Part shown: one piece after another, positions 1 through 9,242 of the stretch
Position numbering within the stretch: position 1 is the stretch's first letter
Layout of the letters: each line of letters starts with the position of its first letter
Assembly: GCF_009741275.1 (NCBI RefSeq)
Contig: NZ_WOWS01000001.1
Coordinates: 558,001 to 622,000 of the forward strand
Direction: 5' to 3'
Length of the DNA stretch: 64,000 bases
Source: Winogradskyella endarachnes
Lineage (GTDB): Bacteria; Bacteroidota; Bacteroidia; Flavobacteriales; Flavobacteriaceae
Translations under genes and position numbers: made by a program
The notes under the pieces: generated by a model
What the model was told of the DNA's origin: nothing
Databases searched by the model: none
Seen by the model: only the letters and a program-made list of their open reading frames with translations

Positions 1-2
1 CA

Positions 3-2051
3 AGAAAAACAAGTGCATACGTTTCAAAAATGCCTTTAAAAAACATTGAAAATTCGCAAGTTTACAATACAATTACCAATCAACTATTAGTATCTCAATC
101 TGTAAATACTTTTGAAGATGCCTTAAAAAATGCGGCTGGTGTTACAAAATTATGGTCATCTACTGGTAGAAGTGGCGATGGTGCAGGTTACTACTCTAGT
201 CGTGGTTTTGCTGTACAACCACAATTAGTAAATGGTGTTGCTGGTATTACTAACGGGTTTATCAATCCATCTAACATTGAGCGTGTAGAAGTTATTAAAG
301 GGCCTTCTGGCACTTTATTTGGAAGCTCTGTAACCTCTTATGGTGGTTTAATAAACATTATTACAAAAAAGCCATATAGCGGAACAGGTGGAGAAATAAC
401 TGTTTCTGGTGGTTCTTACGATTTTGCTAAATTTAATGCAGATGTTAATGTTAGTGCTAATGATAAATTATCTTTCCGTATTAACTCAGGTTTTCAGCAA
501 GAACATAGTTTTCAAGATGCTGGACTAAAAAAATCAGTGTTCTTGGCGCCATCATTAACCTATAAAATTAATAATGATGTGACTTTAAACTTTTCTTATG
601 AAGTTTCTGACAATGAGCAAACTAACGAGACGTTTTTATTCTTAAACCGTTATGGAACCTTAGCATTTAATTCTATTGACGACTTAGGTTACGACACCAA
701 TTTATCCTTTACAAGTAACGATGTAACTATAAACAATCTTACTCAAAATTTCCGTGGAGAAATCGCTTGGAAAATTACTGACCAATGGTCTTCTCAAACG
801 TTAATATCTGGTAGTTCAGCGAAGTCGTTAGGTTATTATACCTATTTATGGAACTATGCTGATTATACTGACCTTTCTGCAATTGTTGGAACTGAAAATT
901 TTGCATTATACGCGCAAGACACAGACTCTAAAACAAAAACAATTAACTTACAACAGAACTTTACAGGTACATTTAAAATTGGCGATTTAGAAAACAAATT
1001 ATTAGTTGGAGCAGATTACCTAGATTACAATATTATTGATAATAGCTCTAATTGGGGTTACTTACACACTATAAATATTGATGGTGATTTAATTTTTGGT
1101 GAACCTGAAATAAATGAAGAAAATTTAAGTGCTGCCTTATCTGGTATAGGAAATGTAGATAGCGATATTCGCCAGAATATCTTTGGTGCTTATGTATCTG
1201 ATGTTATTAATATTTTACCATCATTATCCGTTATGGGAAGTGTGCGTTATGATAGATTTGACTACCAAGGTGACAGAAATACAGATACAGACGATGATAC
1301 CGAATATACCGAGTCTACGTTTTCACCAAAATTCGGAATTGTTTTTCAGCCTATCTTAAATGAGTTATCAATTTTCGCAAATTATCAAAATGGGTTTTCT
1401 TACGTAAATCCTGAATACGTTACAACTTATGATGATTTGGGTAATGCTAATACTACATTAGAATCTTTTGATGTTGAGCAAGCTAATCAATTTGAAGTTG
1501 GAGCAAAAACCAACCTATTTAATAATAAATTAGAAGCGACTTTAAGTTATTACAATATTAATGTAGATAACAAATATTATTGGGCAACACAAACTCAAGA
1601 TTTAGAAATTAATAGTCAAGGAATTGAGTTGGAGGTTAATGCTAACCCAATTTCAAACTTAAATATTCACTCTGGCTTTAGTTACAACGATTCTGAAATT
1701 ACAGATTCACCTTCGGCAAGATTTTTAGAAGGAAATCGTTATGGCGAATCTGGTGCAGAAATTACATATAACTTTTGGGCAGATTATAAATTCTTTAAAA
1801 ACTTTGGTGTAGGTGCTGGTTTTAACGGCCAATCTAAATATGATACCATGACGGATTACCAAGCAGTAACAGGAAGTTTTTATATTCCGGCTTATACAAT
1901 CTTTAATGCATCTGTTTATTACGAAACTGATAAATTTAGAGTTAGCGTTAAAGGAAATAACCTTACCGATGAAAGTTATTACTCTGGTTGGAGTACAATA
2001 ACACCTCAACAACAGCGTGTGTTACTTGGTACTTTTACCTATAAATTCTAA
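3..2051 (+). CDS. TonB-dependent siderophore receptor (5' partial)
   Basis: Outer-membrane receptor for an iron chelate, energised by TonB. The frame is open to the left window edge: before the first ATG (position 30) it reads KTSAYVSK, which fits the family text around the plug start, so the gene begins outside the window and the ATG at 30 is internal. The plug domain shows SSRGF, then NIERVEVIKGPSGTLFGSS and GGLINIITKKP; the rest is a 22-strand-type beta barrel ending in the aromatic residue F (FTYKF). This is the FhuE/FpvA-like class. A rho-independent terminator follows, then a PepSY membrane protein, the usual partner in iron uptake. The substrate cannot be told from sequence. Confidence 0.93.
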   Translation, partial: RKTSAYVSKMPLKNIENSQVYNTITNQLLVSQSVNTFEDALKNAAGVTKLWSSTGRSGDGAGYYSSRGFAVQPQLVNGVAGITNGFINPSNIERVEVIKGPSGTLFGSSVTSYGGLINIITKKPYSGTGGEITVSGGSYDFAKFNADVNVSANDKLSFRINSGFQQEHSFQDAGLKKSVFLAPSLTYKINNDVTLNFSYEVSDNEQTNETFLFLNRYGTLAFNSIDDLGYDTNLSFTSNDVTINNLTQNFRGEIAWKITDQWSSQTLISGSSAKSLGYYTYLWNYADYTDLSAIVGTENFALYAQDTDSKTKTINLQQNFTGTFKIGDLENKLLVGADYLDYNIIDNSSNWGYLHTINIDGDLIFGEPEINEENLSAALSGIGNVDSDIRQNIFGAYVSDVINILPSLSVMGSVRYDRFDYQGDRNTDTDDDTEYTESTFSPKFGIVFQPILNELSIFANYQNGFSYVNPEYVTTYDDLGNANTTLESFDVEQANQFEVGAKTNLFNNKLEATLSYYNINVDNKYYWATQTQDLEINSQGIELEVNANPISNLNIHSGFSYNDSEITDSPSARFLEGNRYGESGAEITYNFWADYKFFKNFGVGAGFNGQSKYDTMTDYQAVTGSFYIPAYTIFNASVYYETDKFRVSVKGNNLTDESYYSGWSTITPQQQRVLLGTFTYKF

Positions 2052-2070
2052 ATTAGTTTTAAATAAATAA

Positions 2071-2103
2071 AGAGCAAGCCTTAGTGTAGGTTTGCTCTTT
2101 TTT
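2071..2103 (+). terminator. rho-independent terminator after the TonB receptor
   Basis: AGAGCAAGCC pairs with GGTTTGCTCT (one G-T pair) around an 8-nt loop, followed by a run of T. It lies between the receptor stop and the PepSY gene, so the downstream gene is probably expressed by read-through or from its own weak promoter. Confidence 0.8.
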
Positions 2104-2119
2104 AAATTAAAGACACTTT

Positions 2120-3247
2120 ATGGCTGCAAAAAAAATTATTTTTCAACTTCATAAAATTTTAGGACTAGCAACAGGACTTGTTGTATTTATTGTGGCAATT
2201 ACGGGTTGTTGTTGGGCATTTAGAGAAGAAATTGAAGCAACTTATGATGATTACAAATATGTAACACCACAAGATGCACCAATACTAACACCTACTGAAG
2301 CAAAGAACTATGCAAGCCCTGTTTTCCCAGAAAACACCATACATGGTACTGTTTTTAAAAAAAATACAGATGCTATTGAAGTTATTTTTTATGATGCCGA
2401 ACCTGAATTTTATCAAAGTGTTTTTTTAAATCCATATAACGGAGAAGTTATACAAGTAGACAACCATCTTACAGGTTTTTTTGCTTTTATTTTAAAAGGC
2501 CATATGCGCTTATGGTTGCCTAAAGCTATAGGTGAACAAGTTGTTGCTGCTTCTATATTAATTTTTATTCTTATTATAATATCTGGTTTTATTCTATGGA
2601 TACCTAAAAAACGAAAAAACTTAAAACAACGAATAACCTTCGATTGGAAAAAAACAACACGTTGGAAACGTAAAAACTTCGATTTGCACACAGTTATAGG
2701 GTTTTACATTTGCTCTTTTGCTTTAATTATTGCGTTTACAGGTTCTGTAATTTCTTATAATTGGTTAAAATATGTGGTATATGTCTCTACAGGAGGCGAC
2801 AAAGTCCCTGCTTTTATTATTCCCGAGAATGAAAGTGAATTACGCAGCAACAGTGATACTGTGCCAATGGACTACCTAATTGTAAAACTTCAAAAAGAAA
2901 ATCCAGAAGCTGTTGCTTTTGAGTTGCACTATCCTAAAACCGAAACTGAAAGTATTTATGTAGAAGTTTCTAATAGTAAAGGACTTTATTACGATGCTGA
3001 TTACAGATTTTTTGACCAAAATACCTTAAAAGAAATTGAAACTCCAGCTATTTACGGAAAATACAAAGACGCCAAATTTGCAGATAAAATTCTAAGAATG
3101 AATTACGACATTCACATTGGTGCCATTGGCGGAATTGCTGGTAAAATTTTAGCCTTTTTAATTAGCCTTATCACAGCATCATTACCTGTAACCGGTATTT
3201 TATTGTGGTATGGAAGGAACTATAAAAAGAAGAAAAATAGCAACTAA
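2120..3247 (+). CDS. PepSY-associated TM helix protein (iron-regulated membrane protein)
   Basis: An inner-membrane protein of the PepSY_TM family. Four membrane segments are visible: about residues 14-34, 140-160 (followed by the basic stretch PKKRKNLKQR), 190-215 and 340-365, with two periplasmic loops between helices 1-2 and 3-4. Members are found beside siderophore receptors and some reduce or release ferric siderophores in the periplasm; that role is inferred here from the neighbouring receptor. The gene starts 68 nt after the receptor stop, just beyond a terminator. Length (375 aa) is normal for the family. Confidence 0.85.
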   Translation: MAAKKIIFQLHKILGLATGLVVFIVAITGCCWAFREEIEATYDDYKYVTPQDAPILTPTEAKNYASPVFPENTIHGTVFKKNTDAIEVIFYDAEPEFYQSVFLNPYNGEVIQVDNHLTGFFAFILKGHMRLWLPKAIGEQVVAASILIFILIIISGFILWIPKKRKNLKQRITFDWKKTTRWKRKNFDLHTVIGFYICSFALIIAFTGSVISYNWLKYVVYVSTGGDKVPAFIIPENESELRSNSDTVPMDYLIVKLQKENPEAVAFELHYPKTETESIYVEVSNSKGLYYDADYRFFDQNTLKEIETPAIYGKYKDAKFADKILRMNYDIHIGAIGGIAGKILAFLISLITASLPVTGILLWYGRNYKKKKNSN

Positions 3248-3268
3248 ATTTAACTGAACTTAACCTTC

Positions 3269-3775
3269 TTAATTAATGGTAGGATACATTAAATATTCTA
3301 CCAATTTATATTTAAGTTTATTTTCTTCATCAATCTCGTAACTCACAAAAATTTCACCCCAAAATTCGCCATCCGTAAAATTGGCAATAATCCATTTATG
3401 GTTTAAGACTTTAATTTTGTTAATTAACAATTTAGAGTCTGTCATAGATACGTACGGTACAATTGGGTGGTCATCACCTTCATAATCATTCATATTATAT
3501 AACCCTTCAATAATTACAGGTATTAACTGCTCTGTATCATATCCTTCTGCTTCAAAATACGTTAAAGCATCCTCATTTCCACTAATATCAAAATAACTCA
3601 ATTCAAAGTTTTTGTCTTCTAATGCTTTCACCTCTTTTTCACTTTCTGCCAATTTAGCTTTTACCTTTACGATATCCGCTTCGTACTTATCTAAAATATT
3701 TTTAGAATTTACGAATTGAAAAATTAATAATAAAACTGTAAAAATGAATAAATACATTAAAATTTTACTCTTCAT
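3269..3775 (-). CDS. hypothetical membrane-anchored protein with coiled coil
   Basis: 168 aa. An uncleaved signal-type helix (about residues 5-22) is followed by a charged, heptad-like stretch (residues 28-56, DKYEADIVKVKAKLAESEKE) and a globular domain ending in a hydrophobic LVEYLMYP motif. It is therefore probably tethered to the inner membrane with the domain outside. I do not recognise the family. It begins 3 nt after the stop of the upstream metallo-hydrolase gene, so the two are almost certainly translated from one mRNA. Confidence 0.7.
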   Translation of the reverse strand: MKSKILMYLFIFTVLLLIFQFVNSKNILDKYEADIVKVKAKLAESEKEVKALEDKNFELSYFDISGNEDALTYFEAEGYDTEQLIPVIIEGLYNMNDYEGDDHPIVPYVSMTDSKLLINKIKVLNHKWIIANFTDGEFWGEIFVSYEIDEENKLKYKLVEYLMYPTIN

Positions 3776-3777
3776 AT

Positions 3778-4539
3778 CTATATAGTAATTTGTAAATTAT
3801 CGTATGCTAAAAAAACGTTTTCTGGTAAGTTTTGTTGTACATCATCATGAAAACCTAGATGATGACTAATATGTGTTAAGTAAGCACGTTTTGGTTTTAA
3901 ATTTTTAATGAGTTCTAACGCTTGATCTAAATTAAAATGTGAAATATGCTCTGTAATTCGCAGTGCATTCACCACTAAAACATCTAAATTTTGAAGCTTT
4001 TCTATTTCAGTTTCTGCAATTGTTTTCATGTCCGTGAGATATGCAAAATTATCAAAGCGATAACCAAAAACCTGTAATTTATAGTGTAAGCCATCTATAG
4101 GAATAACGTTGAGATTACCTGCCAAAAATGGTTCATTTTTAACAATATGTTTTGTAACACTTGGTACTCCAGGATATTTTTCGCCTGTTGTAAAAATATA
4201 GTCAAAACGTTTTTCTAAAGATTTAAAAACACGTTGATGGGCAAACAAATCAATATCACCTTGTTTGAAGAAAAAAGGACGAATATCATCTAATCCCATA
4301 GTATGATCAGCATGCTCGTGTGTAAAAATAACACCATCTATTTTAGTAACTTTTGCTCTAAGCATCTGTTGTCTAAAATCTGGACCACAATCTACTACAA
4401 AAGTATAATCCTCCCACTCTACTAAAACTGAAACCCGTAACCTTTTGTCTTTAGGGTTTTCACTTAAACATACAGGATGATTACTACCTATAATTGGAAT
4501 GCCTTGAGAAGTACCAGTACCTAAAAACGTGATTTTCAA
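3778..4539 (-). CDS. MBL-fold metallo-hydrolase (PhnP/RNase Z-like)
   Basis: 253-aa cytosolic metallo-beta-lactamase-fold hydrolase. The N-terminus KITFLGTGTSQGIP and the zinc motif THEHADH (around residue 75) match the PhnP-like branch, whose characterised members hydrolyse cyclic phosphodiesters. Further metal ligands are expected at VDCGPDF, at the YLTDMK Asp and at the C-terminal LTHISHHLG. Start choice: the only usable initiation codon is TTG at 4537-4539, because the frame has a TAA four codons upstream and the family motif starts immediately after. The coiled-coil membrane protein follows at 3 nt spacing. The exact substrate is unknown. Confidence 0.85.
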   Translation of the reverse strand: MKITFLGTGTSQGIPIIGSNHPVCLSENPKDKRLRVSVLVEWEDYTFVVDCGPDFRQQMLRAKVTKIDGVIFTHEHADHTMGLDDIRPFFFKQGDIDLFAHQRVFKSLEKRFDYIFTTGEKYPGVPSVTKHIVKNEPFLAGNLNVIPIDGLHYKLQVFGYRFDNFAYLTDMKTIAETEIEKLQNLDVLVVNALRITEHISHFNLDQALELIKNLKPKRAYLTHISHHLGFHDDVQQNLPENVFLAYDNLQITI

Positions 4540-4693
4540 CCTTAATTAATTTAATCGTTCTTTTTTAAAATTAATATTACCGCAATAAAACAATCTATTT
4601 TCTTTTCTATTTGAATAAAATTGAAAAAAATCATCAATTTAATTTATAATACTTTAAATTCAGAAAGTGATTTCACAAAAATAAACTTATTTT

Positions 4694-4723
4694 TTTGTTT
4701 GCAACAGTAAATTGATACCTTTG
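4694..4723 (+). promoter_or_regulatory. Bacteroidota-type promoter for the 484-aa gene
   Basis: TTTG (4694-4697) and TACCTTTG (4716-4723) are separated by 18 nt, close to the Bacteroidota housekeeping consensus (TTTG, about 19 nt, TAnnTTTG). The start codon lies 26 nt downstream. Confidence 0.75.
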
Positions 4724-4748
4724 CGAAAACGATTGAAACCCAGATTTA

Positions 4749-6203
4749 ATGAAGGAAATAACGTATAAAGGTGATACTTTAATAGAAAACATCCCATCAC
4801 TGAAAGATAAAGCATTACGCATTAATCTTAATGCTGATATCTACGGCACCTTCTCTGAGATTGGTGCAGGACAAGAAACGGTGCGTCATTTTTTTAGAGC
4901 AGGTGGAGCGTCTGGTACTATTGCTAAAGCCATGTCTGCCTATGATAAAGACTTTAGTGATGCCATTTATGGTATTGAAGACGACAAACGTTATGTAACT
5001 GAAGCTAGACTTAGAAAAATGCTAAACCATGAGGTGCGCCTTATGGAAGAGCGTATTACTAGAGATAGTAATCCTCACAAAATATTTTTCTCTTATGCAA
5101 ATACGGTAGCTACTATAGATTTTGCTAAAAAATATAAAGGCCACGGTTGGGTAGGAATTAAATACCAAGTTGCACCAGGCGAAGAATATAATGACATTAT
5201 TATACATGTAAGATTTAAAGAAACAGATGCTCGTTTACAGCAAGAAACTTTAGGCAAATTAGGTACAAATTTAATCTACGGTGCATTTTATAAATACAAC
5301 CAACCTCGCAAATTATTACGTTATCTATACGACCACTTAGATAAAGATCAACTAGAAATTGATACTATTAATTTCTCTGGCCCTGTATTTAAAGATGTAG
5401 ATAACCGTTTAATGAGTTTACAATTAGTTAAAAACGGAATGACAGATGCCGTAATGTTTGCTCCAGACGGAAACAACGTTTTACCAGCACGTGTACTTTA
5501 TAAAAAGAACATTTTAACACTAAGAGGTAGCTTTAGACCTGTAACTAAAGTAAATATGGACATGCTAGAGAGGTCTTTAGAAATGTTTATAAAAGAAAAT
5601 AAAGTAGAAAAAGAAAAAACACAAGTTATTTTTGAGATTACCTTATCTAATCTAAGAGCTGAAGGAGAAATTGATGAGCAAGATTTTATGGATCGTGCTA
5701 AACTATTATGTTCTCTCGGACAAACTGTGTTAATTTCAAATTTCCAAGAATATTATAAACTAGTAGAATATTTCTCTCAATACTCTAGAGCAAGAATGGG
5801 CTTAGCTATGGGTGTAAATAACCTCGTAGATATTTTTGACGAAAAATATTACCGTCATTTAAGTGGTGGAATTTTAGAAGCTTTTGGTAAACTATTTTAC
5901 AAAGATTTACGTGTATATTTATATCCTATGGAAAATGAGGATGGTAGCCTTACAACAAGTGAAAATCTTAAAGTACATCCACGTATGAAGGAATTATACA
6001 AGTTCTTTAAATACAATGGAAAAGTAGTTGATATTGCTGACTATGACCGCTCTAACTTATCTGTTTTTTCAAGAAAAGTACTTAAGATGATTAATAATAA
6101 TGAAAATGGATGGGAAAAAATGTTGCCTGAAGGAGTTGCTAAACTAATTAAAGAAAAGAGCTTATTTGGTTGCGAATCTGAAGAGGTTTTGCATAAAAAC
6201 TAG
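4749..6203 (+). CDS. conserved cytosolic protein of unknown function
   Basis: 484 aa, no signal peptide, no membrane helices, preceded by a strong promoter and followed by a strong terminator, so a monocistronic housekeeping-type gene. From memory, relatives are widespread in Bacteroidota and some carry automatic labels such as nicotinate-nucleotide adenylyltransferase or TonB-dependent receptor; I see neither the HxGH and SxTxxR motifs of the first nor a signal peptide, plug or barrel of the second. Notable segments are the glycine-rich HFFRAGGASGTIAKAMSAYD near residue 46, and an acidic-basic middle. Function should be treated as unknown. Confidence 0.85.
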   Translation: MKEITYKGDTLIENIPSLKDKALRINLNADIYGTFSEIGAGQETVRHFFRAGGASGTIAKAMSAYDKDFSDAIYGIEDDKRYVTEARLRKMLNHEVRLMEERITRDSNPHKIFFSYANTVATIDFAKKYKGHGWVGIKYQVAPGEEYNDIIIHVRFKETDARLQQETLGKLGTNLIYGAFYKYNQPRKLLRYLYDHLDKDQLEIDTINFSGPVFKDVDNRLMSLQLVKNGMTDAVMFAPDGNNVLPARVLYKKNILTLRGSFRPVTKVNMDMLERSLEMFIKENKVEKEKTQVIFEITLSNLRAEGEIDEQDFMDRAKLLCSLGQTVLISNFQEYYKLVEYFSQYSRARMGLAMGVNNLVDIFDEKYYRHLSGGILEAFGKLFYKDLRVYLYPMENEDGSLTTSENLKVHPRMKELYKFFKYNGKVVDIADYDRSNLSVFSRKVLKMINNNENGWEKMLPEGVAKLIKEKSLFGCESEEVLHKN

Positions 6204-6232
6204 CAACTACATACAGTTTACATTATAAAAAT

Positions 6233-6266
6233 AAAAGGTTACCTATGTGTAACCTTTTATTTTTTT
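6233..6266 (+). terminator. rho-independent terminator
   Basis: AAAAGGTTAC and GTAACCTTTT form a perfect 10-bp stem around CTATGT, followed by a T-rich tail. On the opposite strand the A-rich flank lets it also end the peroxiredoxin transcript. Confidence 0.85.
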
Positions 6267-6281
6267 AAAGTACATAAGATT

Positions 6282-6737
6282 TTAATCACCTAATATTTGC
6301 TCAGAATGCGCTTTAGTCTTCACTTTAGATATAACATCTGTAATCACAGCATTTTCATCAATTATAAATGTAGTTCTGTGAATACCGTCATATTCTTTGC
6401 CCATAAATTTCTTTGGTCCCCAAACCCCAAAAGCTTCAATTACCGCCTTATCTTCATCGGCTAGCAATGGATATTGAAAACCATATTTGGTCTTAAAGTT
6501 AGCTTGTCGCTTAGCACTATCCGCACTAACGCCAATAATTTCATACCCTAAAGATTGAAAACGTTGGTAATTATCGTTAAGATTACAAGCTTCTGCTGTA
6601 CAACCAGGTGTACTTGCTTTTGGGTAAAAGAAAACTACTAATTTTTTACCTTTATAATCTGATAATGAGACTCTATTACCTTGTTCGTCTAGCGCTGAAA
6701 AATCTGGAGCCTTATCGCCTACTTTTAAGTGTGTCAT
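6282..6737 (-). CDS. bcp: thioredoxin-dependent peroxiredoxin, BCP/PrxQ type
   Basis: Reduces hydrogen peroxide and organic hydroperoxides using thioredoxin, in the cytosol. The start is placed at the ATG of MTHLKVGDKAPDF (6737), because the family begins here; the frame extends 17 codons further upstream but without family residues and it would run into the divergent nth gene. The peroxidatic Cys is C46 in STPGCTAEAC and the resolving Cys C51 lies five residues later, the atypical 2-Cys layout of PrxQ. Length (151 aa) is normal. It is divergent from nth with a 44-bp shared promoter region. Confidence 0.93.
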   Translation of the reverse strand: MTHLKVGDKAPDFSALDEQGNRVSLSDYKGKKLVVFFYPKASTPGCTAEACNLNDNYQRFQSLGYEIIGVSADSAKRQANFKTKYGFQYPLLADEDKAVIEAFGVWGPKKFMGKEYDGIHRTTFIIDENAVITDVISKVKTKAHSEQILGD

Positions 6738-6781
6738 ATTATGTAAATTTGTATATAATGTCTTAATCGTAAAAATACAAA

Positions 6782-7438
6782 ATGACAAAACAAGAAAAAG
6801 TTAATTTCGTAATAAATACATTATATAAATTATATCCTGAGATTCCTATTCCTCTAGATCACAAAGACCCTTATACTTTATTAATAGCGGTTTTAATGTC
6901 TGCTCAAAGTACAGATGTGCGTGTTAATCAAATTACACCGCTGTTATTTGAACGTGCAGATAACCCTTATGATATGGTTAAATTAAGTGTTGAAGAGATT
7001 AGAGAAATTATAAAACCTGTTGGTTTATCGCCAATGAAAAGTAAAGGTATTCATGGTTTGTCTCAAATACTAATAGAAAAACATAATGGTAAAGTTCCAA
7101 AAACGTATGAAGAACTTGAGGAATTGCCAGCAGTAGGACACAAAACAGCTGCTGTTGTATTGTCTCAAGCTTTTGGTATTCCCGCTTTTCCTGTAGACAC
7201 ACATATTCATCGTTTAATGTACCGATGGAATCTTACCAATGGAAAAAACGTAGTGCAAACCGAAAAAGATGCCAAACGATTATTTCCTGAGGAACTTTGG
7301 AATGATTTACACCTGCAAATCATTTGGTACGGCAGACAGTATTCACCTGCACGCGGTTGGGATTTAGAAAAAGATATTATTACAAAAACTATTGGAAGAA
7401 AATCTGTTTTAGATGACTACTATAAAAAGAAAAAATAA
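6782..7438 (+). CDS. nth: endonuclease III, cluster-less form
   Basis: Base-excision repair glycosylase/AP lyase that removes oxidised pyrimidines. The helix-hairpin-helix LPAVGHKTA carries the catalytic Lys (K121) and the VDTH motif the catalytic Asp (D139). Odd: the four C-terminal cysteines (C-x6-C-x2-C-x5-C) that hold the [4Fe-4S] cluster in the E. coli enzyme are absent; the region after YGRQYSPARG has no cysteine at all and the protein ends DDYYKKKK. From memory this is shared by other flavobacterial Nth proteins. Divergent from the peroxiredoxin gene. Confidence 0.93.
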   Translation: MTKQEKVNFVINTLYKLYPEIPIPLDHKDPYTLLIAVLMSAQSTDVRVNQITPLLFERADNPYDMVKLSVEEIREIIKPVGLSPMKSKGIHGLSQILIEKHNGKVPKTYEELEELPAVGHKTAAVVLSQAFGIPAFPVDTHIHRLMYRWNLTNGKNVVQTEKDAKRLFPEELWNDLHLQIIWYGRQYSPARGWDLEKDIITKTIGRKSVLDDYYKKKK

Positions 7439-7485
7439 GCTTTTTTTGGTACAAAACTTGATGCGATAACATAAATCACCAATCC

Positions 7486-8109
7486 ATGAAAAAGTTTATC
7501 GTTATAATTTTTGTATTAGCTATTTCTTCTTGCATACCTTATAAAGTTGCTCCCAAATTTAAAAACCAAGACTACAAGGTAATGTTGGCTAAAAAGTTTC
7601 AAAAGCAAATGCCTAGGGAAACATCATTTATCTTTAACGACCCAAAAGACGCAAATGAATTTTATAATTATATTAATAAAAAATATAGATTAAATAACGT
7701 AGATGTTGGCGTTAATGTTCCATTTCAAATAGAAGATCAAATTTTATACTTAACCTATTATGAAGCAGAACGAACGGATGAAACGTTTAATTTACCTTTA
7801 GTTGTAGCAGATGATATATTAGATAACAAAACCGGGATTAAAATATTTGAGAATAATTACACAAGTAGAACGGGACATTGGTATATAATTTTAACTGTTT
7901 ATGACGAAGACATAAAAAATTGTTTAAAAAATAATCATCCGTTAAAAGAAAAAACCATTCAATATTTAAGAAAATTAAAAGCAGAGTATTTAGCTACTTC
8001 TAATTATGAAGAGTTACTTTTTACAAAAAATCCTAATACTTTTACATTAGGATTTTTAATACAACTTAATTTAGAAGTGCTTCAAACTTCAATTTATTAT
8101 AATTTATAA
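7486..8109 (+). CDS. hypothetical lipoprotein
   Basis: 207 aa with a clear type II signal peptide (KKFIVIIFVLAISSC, lipid-bearing Cys at residue 16), so a periplasm-facing or surface lipoprotein. The mature part is mixed alpha/beta without a motif I recognise; many Asn and Lys residues. It lies 47 nt behind nth on the same strand without a terminator between, so they may be cotranscribed. Function unknown. Confidence 0.75.
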   Translation: MKKFIVIIFVLAISSCIPYKVAPKFKNQDYKVMLAKKFQKQMPRETSFIFNDPKDANEFYNYINKKYRLNNVDVGVNVPFQIEDQILYLTYYEAERTDETFNLPLVVADDILDNKTGIKIFENNYTSRTGHWYIILTVYDEDIKNCLKNNHPLKEKTIQYLRKLKAEYLATSNYEELLFTKNPNTFTLGFLIQLNLEVLQTSIYYNL

Positions 8110-8266
8110 CACTTAAAGCCTTAGAGTAATTCAAAAGAAAACTTATCGTTTCATCTTTTGGTTTTAGGTTATTGTTTTTTGGGGAAACATTAGAGTAAAT
8201 TTTTGCCATTTCAATAATTTATAAGTTTATATATAGCAAAAACGTATTTCTAAATACTTTATTGTA

Positions 8267-8851
8267 TCAATTTGTTAAAATTATATTATTTTGATCTATA
8301 ACTTTTCGCATATTAATAAGTGCATAACGCATTCTACCCAATGCAGTATTAATACTTACACCTGTTCTTTCGGAAATTTCTTTAAAACTCATATCTTGAT
8401 ACATACGCATCAATAGTACTTGTTTTTGATCCTCTGGTAATTCTTCAATAATACGACGCACATCAGATTCTACCTGGTCCTTAATAATAGTTTTTTCAGC
8501 ATTTAAACTAGAGTCGCTTAAAACAGAAAAAATACTAAACTCGCCTGTATTATCAAATTTTGGCATACGCTTGTTTTTTCTAAAATGGTCTATCACCAAA
8601 TTATGCGCAATACGCATTACCCATGGTAAAAATTTACCTTCTTCGTTATATTTTCCTCGTTTTAAAGTTCTAATAACTTTTATAAATGTATCCTGAAAAA
8701 TATCTTCAGTAACATCTCTGTCATAAACTTTAGAATATATAAAACTGTAAATTCTTTGCTTATGCCTCTCAATTAATATAGAAAGTGCATTTTCATTACC
8801 GTTAATATAATTGCTAACCAACTGCGAGTCTTGGACAAGTTCTTTTTTCAT
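8267..8851 (-). CDS. RNA polymerase ECF sigma factor
   Basis: Group 4 (ECF) sigma-70 family factor that redirects RNA polymerase. Region 2 is seen in DVTEDIFQDTFIKV and WVMRIAHNLVIDHFRK; region 4 in LPEDQKQVLLMRMYQDMSFKEISERTGVS with the helix-turn-helix. The start is set at MKKELVQDSQLV (8851) rather than seven codons upstream, because a Bacteroidota promoter and an AT-rich leader precede it and the extra residues are not family-like. No anti-sigma gene is adjacent, which argues for a constitutive or separately controlled factor of the kind common in Flavobacteriaceae. Confidence 0.92.
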   Translation of the reverse strand: MKKELVQDSQLVSNYINGNENALSILIERHKQRIYSFIYSKVYDRDVTEDIFQDTFIKVIRTLKRGKYNEEGKFLPWVMRIAHNLVIDHFRKNKRMPKFDNTGEFSIFSVLSDSSLNAEKTIIKDQVESDVRRIIEELPEDQKQVLLMRMYQDMSFKEISERTGVSINTALGRMRYALINMRKVIDQNNIILTN

Positions 8852-8960
8852 AATAATTACTTTAAAACTCAATAATTACCTATTAAGTTTGGGGTTAAAA
8901 AGTTGTTTTTTTTTAAAGTAATATTATAGTATAAGCAGTTGTGTTTAAATGGATATGTTC

Positions 8961-8993
8961 CAAATATAACAACAATCATTCCGAAAAAACAAA
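8961..8993 (-). promoter_or_regulatory. Bacteroidota-type promoter for the ECF sigma gene
   Basis: On the minus strand TTTG (8990-8993) and TATATTTG (8961-8968) are separated by 21 nt. This gives an untranslated leader of roughly 100 nt before the start at 8851. Confidence 0.65.
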
Positions 8994-9242
8994 CATAAAC
9001 CCTAAATTTTAACATTTTGTCGGATAAAGTGTTCCTTTTATAGATTGAATCGTTGTTTTAGACAGGATTTTAACTTAAAACTTAAAAGTGTAAGCCGATG
9101 ACTTATATTATATACCAATTAACTTTGTTTGGCAATTCTTTCATAAATGATAATTGATTAAGTTATAAACGAATTATTTAGGTTGTTTTAATCTTCATTA
9201 GGTATTAAGTATCTTTGCAAACTTAGATACCGATTATATCCT
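8994..9242 (+). promoter_or_regulatory. intergenic region with the uvrA promoter
   Basis: The divergent gap between the sigma factor and uvrA. A TATCTTTG -7 box at 9210-9217 with TTG at 9183-9185 as a loose -33 element lies 25 nt before the uvrA start. I see no SOS-type LexA box, no RNA gene and no coding potential in the rest. Confidence 0.6.

Noticed and set aside
4749-6203. Nicotinate-nucleotide adenylyltransferase
   Set aside because: The HxGH and SxTxxR motifs and the expected ~190-aa length are absent.
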